Shown here: in pieces, positions 59,210 to 64,000 of the stretch
Position numbering within the stretch: position 1 is the stretch's first letter
How the letters are laid out: each line of letters begins with the position of its first letter
Assembly (NCBI GenBank): GCA_022396035.1
Contig: JAIOXO010000005.1
Span: forward strand, 16,567 to 80,566
Source: Actinomycetes bacterium
Lineage (GTDB): Bacteria > Actinomycetota > Humimicrobiia > Humimicrobiales > Humimicrobiaceae
Direction of reading: 5' to 3'
DNA: 64,000 nt
The notes under the pieces: generated by a model
What the model saw: the letters and a program-made list of their open reading frames with translations, nothing else
The model's database searches: none
Told to the model about the DNA's origin: nothing
Program-made: the position numbers and the translations under genes

Positions 59210-59620
59210 TTACATATTCAACTTAATTGCATCCAGTGGGCAACTGTTAGCGCAGAGCCCACACAGGATGCATTTTTCTTTGTCGAATATTAATTTTTTG
59301 CTTTGTTTATCCAGGCCTAAAGCCTGGGTGATGCAAACAGAGGTGCATAAACCGCAGGATACACACTTTTCCTTATCCACCAATATATCCCTGGCTGCTT
59401 CCTGTAAGCTTACTCCTGAACCTTTTAAGAACTTTATTCCCTTGTCGATATTCTCCTGCTGTCCGCTGATCTCTATCAATATTTTACCCTGCATATTGGG
59501 AGTTATTTCCGCTCTAAGTATATTGAAGGCCAGGTCATAATCTTTGACCAGCCTGTAGGTTATGGGCTGGGTAACTATGTCTTCGCTAAAGGTTAAAACC
59601 AGTTTCCTTTTGTGGTTCAC
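59210..59620 (-). CDS. NIL-domain ferredoxin (homocysteine/sulfide pathway partner)
   Basis: 136 residues: an N-terminal NIL domain (residues about 1-75, ligand-binding fold shared with MetN), then two cluster motifs, CVSCGLCTSVC near 87-97 and CILCGLCANSCP near 117-128. Start is GTG 59620, overlapping the stop of the DUF39 gene (GTGA), so the two are coupled. Such NIL-ferredoxins work with DUF39 proteins in sulfide-dependent homocysteine synthesis (for example MA1822 with MA1821 in Methanosarcina). Function in this organism is inferred from family. Confidence 0.9.
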   Translation of the reverse strand: MNHKRKLVLTFSEDIVTQPITYRLVKDYDLAFNILRAEITPNMQGKILIEISGQQENIDKGIKFLKGSGVSLQEAARDILVDKEKCVSCGLCTSVCITQALGLDKQSKKLIFDKEKCILCGLCANSCPLDAIKLNM

Positions 59621-60780
59621 AGCTCCTCCTGGCTTAAAATTTCAAGGCTCTTAAGTTTTTGGTCTGAAGGCAGCGGGGCTACCGGTTCGGTTAGCAGAAA
59701 CTTTTTGTCGGTTATAAGTTTTTTAAGGTTCTGGGCTATCTCTTTTGCCTTGGAGTAACTGGAGATAGAACCGGTCTGCACCTGTTTGCCGTTAATAGTT
59801 ATCTGCCCGCTTCGAAGCTGCTGGTAATTAACTTTGCCATAGGAAGGCTTGTTGCGCCTCTGTACCGAATAATCATAAATCTGTGTATATATATCTTCAT
59901 CTTTTACACCTAAGAATTTAACCATCTCTTCATCCAGAACCGGGATAGGCACACCTATCCCCATGAACATGGTTATCCCGTATCCGTAGAATGAGGCTGC
60001 CCGGATGTATTCAATATTCATCTGCTTGATATTTGCAATAACTGCCAGGGTGGCTCCCGGACCTACAGTGGTTCCATTGGCCAGCCTTTCCTGATTGGGG
60101 TTATGCTGAGTTCCCTGCCAGGCTATATAGCCGGTAGTCCCCCCTATAAATATCCTGGTCCCTATCCCTATGGTCCGGCAGTAGGGATCATTTAGGAGGG
60201 GGTTCAGCTGGCCCGCGCTGCTGTAGGTGGCGCTGCCGAAACGGGGCAGCAGTTTTCCCATATAGGTGTATATGGTTTTATCGGAGGAATTTGTGGCTAC
60301 AGCATAATTCTGGTATACATTTCTGGGATTAAACAGGTAAGCCTGGTTCAAGGTATCCAGAGTAACATAAGTTTCTATGCTTTTTCGAGGGTAACAGTCG
60401 GTCCCATAAGCAGTAGCCCTTAGTTTTACCGGCTTTCCCATAATAAGGTCCTGAATAACATGGGCTCCCCCATAACCGGGGTCTGATTCGGAGAGCTCAG
60501 TAGCTCCCAGGTATACATCTACTGCAGCCATACCTGCATAGGCAGGTACATCATTAAGCCATACCCGGGTCATCTTCATGGGCGGGTCCGAATGGCCGAA
60601 ATTCAGGAATGCTCCCGAGGAGCACATGGGCCCAAAGGTAGCGGTAGTAACCACGTCCACTTCCCGGGCTGCCTTTTTGGCGCCATGTTTTTCCACATAG
60701 TCTATAATTTCTTCAGCATCCAGGACCACTACCTGGCCCTGTTTAATTTTTTGGTTGATATCGGCAACTGTTTTAGTCAT
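59617..60780 (-). CDS. DUF39 (COG1900) homocysteine biosynthesis protein
   Basis: 387 residues. In Methanosarcina and Desulfovibrio, DUF39 proteins with a NIL-ferredoxin form homocysteine from aspartate semialdehyde and sulfide. Family blocks include DVVTTATFGPMCSSGAFLNFGHSDPP near residues 42-67 (split here by text limits), AYAGMAAVDVYLGAT, YGTDCYPRKSI with a conserved cysteine, and GIGTRIFIGGTTGY. Cysteines in MCSSG and TDCYP are candidates for persulfide chemistry. It is the second homocysteine route in this window. Upstream lies an inverted repeat shared with a divergent ParA gene. Confidence 0.9.
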   Translation of the reverse strand: MTKTVADINQKIKQGQVVVLDAEEIIDYVEKHGAKKAAREVDVVTTATFGPMCSSGAFLNFGHSDPPMKMTRVWLNDVPAYAGMAAVDVYLGATELSESDPGYGGAHVIQDLIMGKPVKLRATAYGTDCYPRKSIETYVTLDTLNQAYLFNPRNVYQNYAVATNSSDKTIYTYMGKLLPRFGSATYSSAGQLNPLLNDPYCRTIGIGTRIFIGGTTGYIAWQGTQHNPNQERLANGTTVGPGATLAVIANIKQMNIEYIRAASFYGYGITMFMGIGVPIPVLDEEMVKFLGVKDEDIYTQIYDYSVQRRNKPSYGKVNYQQLRSGQITINGKQVQTGSISSYSKAKEIAQNLKKLITDKKFLLTEPVAPLPSDQKLKSLEILSQEEL

Positions 60781-60863
60781 AAGTAATCCCTTTTTGAATT
60801 TAATATTTAATGATACTCAAATATTCTGGTTTTGCAAATAAGTAATCCAGATGGTAGATTAAA

Positions 60864-60888
60864 AACAATTAACTATACAATAATTGTT
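60864..60888. promoter_or_regulatory. Inverted repeat between DUF39 and ParA-like genes
   Basis: AACAATT (60864-60870) and AATTGTT (60882-60888), with an 11-base spacer, lie in the 183-base divergent intergenic region. The words resemble the repeats near metX/rrf2 and the cysteine desulfurase. A common regulator is possible; AT-rich sequence makes chance likely too. Confidence 0.3.
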
Positions 60889-60963
60889 ATTAAAACAGTA
60901 TAAAAATGTATAAATTTAGTATAAAATAAATAATAATTTTTCTTTAATGTCTAACTGGAATTT

Positions 60964-61815
60964 ATGAAAAAAGTAGTCTTTTTTAATGCCAAAGGAGGAA
61001 CCGGAAAAACCACCCTCTGTTATAACTATGGCTGGTATCTTTCCCAGAAGAAAAATAAGAGGGTGCTGATGATGGATTTTGACCCCCAGATAAATCTGGT
61101 ACAGTCTTTTAATCTGGGGACTTCCAGCAAATATGGAAACAACCTGGAGACCCTTATAAAGAATTTTGTGGAAGGCAAAGAGATAAATCTGCCCAGTTAT
61201 ATCATCAAAGTTGCAGACAACCTGGACCTGCTGCCAGCCTCCAACAGCATATCTCTTATTGAAGAGTACCTGACCGACCATATAATCTCCAGGACATTTA
61301 CAGAGAGAGTAATATACAGATCAAGGTACAGAAACCAGATAATAAAAAAAGTGCTGGAAGAAAAGATCCCTGAAGACAGGTATGATTATGTGCTGATAGA
61401 TTCCCAGCCTAATTTTTCGCTTCTATCCACCAGTTCTATCGTATATGCGCGGAATATGTTTGTGGTTATAAAACCGGAGCTGTTTTCCTTTCTGGATATC
61501 AAGTACCTCCAGAAAATAATACGAAACCTGGAAAACAATTTTTATGTGAACATTAAAATTGTAGGCATAATTATCAATGCCTATGAAAGGAGAAAAAAGG
61601 ATGCCCGGTACCTTTCCCGGGAGCTGGAAAGAAAGTATGGGGACACCATAAGGATATACGATAATAAGATAAGGTACCTGTCTGATTACCAGAGGTCCAT
61701 TTCCGTGGCCAGGAAACCGGTATTTCTGGCTTATCCGGATTCAGAGGCAGCCGGGGAGATGCTGAATTTGTTTTCTGAAATTGTGGCCAGGGAAGATGAA
61801 TTTTATTACCATTAA
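60964..61815 (+). CDS. ParA/MinD-family ATPase (second, orphan)
   Basis: 283 residues. Deviant Walker A: NAKGGTGKTT at 8-17, then MMDFDPQINLV near 36-46 and Walker B-like VLIDSQPNFSLL near 143. It begins at the domain itself, unlike the longer Soj at 1983. No ParB partner follows; instead a bactofilin gene does, 85 bases downstream. In other bacteria ParA-like ATPases can position bactofilins or other scaffolds. Role here is inferred. Confidence 0.88.
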   Translation: MKKVVFFNAKGGTGKTTLCYNYGWYLSQKKNKRVLMMDFDPQINLVQSFNLGTSSKYGNNLETLIKNFVEGKEINLPSYIIKVADNLDLLPASNSISLIEEYLTDHIISRTFTERVIYRSRYRNQIIKKVLEEKIPEDRYDYVLIDSQPNFSLLSTSSIVYARNMFVVIKPELFSFLDIKYLQKIIRNLENNFYVNIKIVGIIINAYERRKKDARYLSRELERKYGDTIRIYDNKIRYLSDYQRSISVARKPVFLAYPDSEAAGEMLNLFSEIVAREDEFYYH

Positions 61816-61900
61816 TTTTGGGGCAGCGGCAATTGTAATAATTCTTAAAAGTAATTAGTATATATTTATTGATAGATTACTATATACAGGGGGGTTGCTT

Positions 61901-62383
61901 ATGGCGTTTCAAGGCAAAGATGATATTGAAGGCAATGATTATCCGGCAACAGGTGAGTCCAGAACATTGCTTACCATCACCGGAGACAGTGCCAAGGTTG
62001 AGGGCAAATTTACAATTTCAAAATCCATTGAAATTGACTGCGAGGTTTCCGGGGAACTGGAAGTGGATGGAGAGCTGATAATCCAGAAAAACGGCTATGT
62101 TAATGCTGATGTTAAAACCATAAATGCCCAGGTCATAGGTAAATATGAGGGCAACATGGAGGCGGCTGAAAATGTAGAGATCAAAGAAACAGGAGAAGTT
62201 TCTGGAAACATCAAGACTGATTCCCTGATTATAAATAAGGGCGGCATATTCAGCGGAAATGTCACCAGGATTAGTTCAGAACAGCCAGAACCGGAACCGG
62301 AGCCGGAGCCAGAACCAGTTGACCGGGACCAGGAGATTGATTTGGAAGAACCGGAGTCTGATTCAGAGGATCTGGAACTGTAG
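61901..62383 (+). CDS. Bactofilin (polymer-forming cytoskeletal protein), copy 1
   Basis: 160 residues. The central bactofilin beta-helix (about 22-125) has the regular turns LLTITGDSAKVEGKFTIS, EVSGELEVDGELII, NGYVNADVKTINAQVIG, and SGNIKTDSLIINKGG. The C-terminus is an acidic, proline-rich tail (alternating E-P repeats near residues 130-142). ATG 61901 has a GGGGGG ribosome site; a TTG six bases upstream is unlikely. It polymerises without nucleotides and could recruit envelope factors. Lies downstream of the orphan ParA. Confidence 0.88.
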   Translation: MAFQGKDDIEGNDYPATGESRTLLTITGDSAKVEGKFTISKSIEIDCEVSGELEVDGELIIQKNGYVNADVKTINAQVIGKYEGNMEAAENVEIKETGEVSGNIKTDSLIINKGGIFSGNVTRISSEQPEPEPEPEPEPVDRDQEIDLEEPESDSEDLEL

Positions 62384-62404
62384 AATAATGTAAGGAGAAT
62401 TTAT

Positions 62405-62596
62405 ATGCCTCTGAAACCCAGGTATAGGAATCCTCTGGTGTTAAGTATCGTGTCCACCATATTTTTGATCCCAATCATGATATTGGCCATGTTCCTTTTT
62501 GACCATGTCCACTGGGGAATGCTGGCGGTTACGGTGGTAATTTATTTCGTAGTTATTTTCCTCATATTCCTTTATTATGGCGGATTCAGGAAGTAA
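62405..62596 (+). CDS. Small two-helix membrane protein
   Basis: 63 residues with a basic N-terminus and two membrane helices (about residues 11-32 and 37-58). ATG 62405 has AAGGAG 7 bases upstream. It sits 21 bases after the bactofilin stop and 2 bases before the UPF0280 gene, so it is part of the same transcript. No family recognised; a membrane anchor for the bactofilin is one idea, unproven. Confidence 0.7.
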   Translation: MPLKPRYRNPLVLSIVSTIFLIPIMILAMFLFDHVHWGMLAVTVVIYFVVIFLIFLYYGGFRK

Positions 62597-62598
62597 TA

Positions 62599-63354
62599 GT
62601 GTCAGCAGAATCTGATATAAAAATAAACCGGCTTACCACTGACCGGGACCTGTACCGGCAGCGGGTAAGCAGCAGGACAGCTTACCACTGGCAGATAAGT
62701 TACAGGTTCACCAACCTTTATATAGCCAGCGATCGCGACATTGCAGATGCTGTGGTTAAGTATCTCCCAAGGTTTTACCGCATTTTAGAGACGGTTGCCA
62801 CCGAGAATCCATCCTTTCTGAAAGCTTTATCGCCTATAAGCATCAGCGGCAACTATCCACCGATAATTAGCCGCATGATAGCCAGATCCAAGCAGTTTAA
62901 GGTAGGGCCCATGGCGGCGGTAGCAGGAGCGGCATGCGATTATCTGGCAGAGAAGGCAGGCAGCAGATGCTCTACATTGATAATTGAAAATGGCGGGGAC
63001 ACCTATATAAAGTCCAAACAGGATATTGTGGCCCAGGTTTTTACTTCCAGCTCCCGGCTGTCAGATAAGATCAAATTAAATATCCCCCACCATATAACCC
63101 CCTGCGGGCTTTGCTGTTCTTCGGGACAGTTCGGGCATTCCCTGAGCCTGGGCAAGAGCGAGATTGCATGTGTGCTGGCATCCACTGCCACTGCTGCAGA
63201 CGCAGCGGCAACTGCTCTGGCCAACCACATACTGGAGGACAGCCATATAGGACCAGCCCTGGACCGGTTTAAGGGGGAGAAAGGCCTGTGGGGCTTGCTG
63301 GCGGTAAAGGATAAAAAAATTGGTTTATGGGGCAAACTGGAATTATGTGCTTGA
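62599..63354 (+). CDS. UPF0280 (COG2122) ApbE-like protein
   Basis: 251 residues of UPF0280, related in fold to the FAD-transferase ApbE. Blocks include AVVKYLPRFYRIL, VGPMAAVAGAACDYLAEKAG near residues 97-116, IENGGDTYIKS, CGLCCSSGQFGHSLS with three cysteines near 171, and STATAADAAATALAN near 194. COG2122 proteins have been linked to sulfide assimilation with DUF39 in methanogens (from memory). Start is GTG 62599, two bases after the membrane gene. This is the third sulfide-linked gene within 4 kb. Confidence 0.87.
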   Translation: MSAESDIKINRLTTDRDLYRQRVSSRTAYHWQISYRFTNLYIASDRDIADAVVKYLPRFYRILETVATENPSFLKALSPISISGNYPPIISRMIARSKQFKVGPMAAVAGAACDYLAEKAGSRCSTLIIENGGDTYIKSKQDIVAQVFTSSSRLSDKIKLNIPHHITPCGLCCSSGQFGHSLSLGKSEIACVLASTATAADAAATALANHILEDSHIGPALDRFKGEKGLWGLLAVKDKKIGLWGKLELCA

Positions 63355-63360
63355 TTTGCC

Positions 63361-63831
63361 TTATCTTCTAAAATCAGGCCTTTGGTCCTGGGGCTGATTG
63401 GAAAGCTGCTGGTCTTTGCTGGTTTGTGTTTCAGGCATTATTTGATTTTTTTCCATATTAAAGATTTCGGCATTATCGGATATCTTACTTTCTCCCTTAA
63501 ATAACCCTCCCTTGGATACAGTGAGCAGGGCATCCTTCTGGGTAAGGTTACCCACAAATTTTCCGGTGGAGGTTATCTCTACTTCCCCCGAAGCAATCAT
63601 GTCACCCTTAAAATAACCGGCTATAGTGGCATTGGTGGTTTTGATATCGGCCTCAACATGACCTTCCTTGCCTACCACCAGCTCTTTGCCTGAAATAATT
63701 TCACCCCTCATATTACCGTCTATCCTGGCGGAGCCGGGGGAATAAATTTTACCCTCGATTCTAACTCCTTCCGCTATGACAGTTAGGGTCTTGCTTGCTT
63801 TGCTGTTTTCGTTTTTTGAAAAAATAGGCAT
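63361..63831 (-). CDS. Bactofilin, copy 2
   Basis: 156 residues. The bactofilin core (about 15-115) shows TLTVIAEGVRIEGKIYS, GSARIDGNMRGEI, LVVGKEGHVEADIK, and STGKFVGNLTQKDALLTV. The C-terminal tail is Q- and N-rich (MPETQTSKDQQLSNQPQD). Convergent with UPF0280 (6-base gap). With the copy at 61901 and the membrane-embedded relative at 48460, three bactofilin-type proteins are present in this window. Confidence 0.9.
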   Translation of the reverse strand: MPIFSKNENSKASKTLTVIAEGVRIEGKIYSPGSARIDGNMRGEIISGKELVVGKEGHVEADIKTTNATIAGYFKGDMIASGEVEITSTGKFVGNLTQKDALLTVSKGGLFKGESKISDNAEIFNMEKNQIMPETQTSKDQQLSNQPQDQRPDFRR

Positions 63832-63953
63832 AACTCCCTTATGTTATTGGATTTTAAAATCATATTATAACATCTTTTTAATTTAAATGGTTTAGTTTTT
63901 GCCTGTGAAATTATAAAATGTATCTTAATTATATTAGTGTCTGGAGATTGATT

Positions 63954-64000
63954 ATGCGAAAGCTTAATTGCCTTATGTGGTTATTATTTCCACTTCTTAT
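63954..64000 (+). CDS. Start of a gene with a signal-peptide-like N-terminus (truncated by window edge)
   Basis: ATG 63954 follows GGAG by 8 bases and the 15 visible codons (MRKLNCLMWLLFPLL) have a basic start and a hydrophobic run like a signal peptide or membrane anchor. Only the beginning is visible, so the product is unknown. It is divergent from the bactofilin gene at 63361-63831. Confidence 0.45.
   Translation, partial: MRKLNCLMWLLFPLL

Noticed and set aside
62275..62340. E-P repeat region in bactofilin copy 1 as a functional DNA repeat
   Set aside because: It is simply the codon repeat for the acidic, proline-rich tail; no further signal was seen.
1..64000. CRISPR arrays, insertion sequences, prophage genes and rRNA
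   Set aside because: No regular spaced repeats, transposase-like frames, phage structural genes or rRNA-like sequence were recognised in the window.

Overview
The window is chromosomal DNA from a bacterium with small gaps, long operons, frequent overlaps and many TTG starts. The 5' end carries mnmG-rsmG-parA-parB, an arrangement usually found close to oriC. The gene content points to an anaerobe: DUF39/NIL-ferredoxin homocysteine synthesis, a lone corrinoid protein, small ferredoxin and rubredoxin, FeoB, LarE/LarC and a complex I-like operon without NuoEFG. No outer-membrane machinery was noticed. An OmpR-type regulator next to amtB-glnK-glnA resembles actinobacterial GlnR, so a deep-branching, uncultured Gram-positive-type lineage is my best guess. 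The phylum cannot be fixed from this window alone.

Layout. 1-5.4 kb: tRNA modification, rRNA methylation, chromosome partition, lipoyl synthase and a GIY-YIG-like DUF123 protein. 5.3-8.9 kb: sulfur/methionine block (metW, metX, an Fe-S-type Rrf2 regulator, and an O-acetylhomoserine sulfhydrylase broken by a 1-base frameshift near its 3' end). 9-12.8 kb: class II aldolase, a stand-alone AsnC-type effector domain, SPFH protein, HAD phosphatase, VIT1-like transporter. 12.8-19.7 kb: nitrogen block on the minus strand (glnA, PII, amtB, GlnR-like regulator), then glutamine-dependent nadE with an apparent AUA start, a 47-codon DUF59 fragment, and a cysteine desulfurase. 19.9-27.3 kb: membrane proteins (PAP2, two DUF2085 paralogues), inositol-phosphatase-like and PHP enzymes, larE/larC and an AI-2E exporter. 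27.4-33.4 kb: an eight-gene complex I-like operon that keeps its Fe-S ligands but appears to have lost the usual proton-path and quinone-site residues. 33.4-38.2 kb: DUF1287 protein, ParB-like protein, phosphoesterase, PcsB-like/3D cell-wall protein, Fe-S uracil-DNA glycosylase, corrinoid protein. 38.3-41.9 kb: ribDEBAH under an FMN riboswitch with terminator. 42-48.3 kb: lone PTS IIB, rpe, a small AT-rich accessory patch (tRNA-Leu-like relic, toxin-antitoxin pair, HTH fragment), PTS EI and HPr, Na/Pi symporter. 48.5-54.3 kb: membrane bactofilin-like protein, ferredoxin, small enzymes, TPR protein, acetyltransferase. 54.4-58.8 kb: feoB-feoC and the slipin-NfeD pair. 59-64 kb: rubredoxin, the DUF39/NIL-ferredoxin pair, then ParA, bactofilin, a small membrane protein, UPF0280 and a second bactofilin.

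How it works together. Sulfur is the main theme: two routes to homocysteine are present (acetylhomoserine plus sulfide, and the aspartate-semialdehyde/sulfide route of DUF39 and NIL-ferredoxin, with UPF0280 nearby), plus a cysteine desulfurase, lipoyl synthase, LarE and an Fe-S-type Rrf2 regulator. Nitrogen genes form a second unit, with three-fold 11-bp repeats upstream of both amtB and glnA that are good candidate sites for the adjacent regulator. The strongest candidate for an undescribed system is the stripped complex I-like operon. The apparent non-AUG starts, the truncated DUF59 reading frame and the ParA/bactofilin/UPF0280 cluster also deserve a second look. Family assignments are from pattern recognition without database searches.
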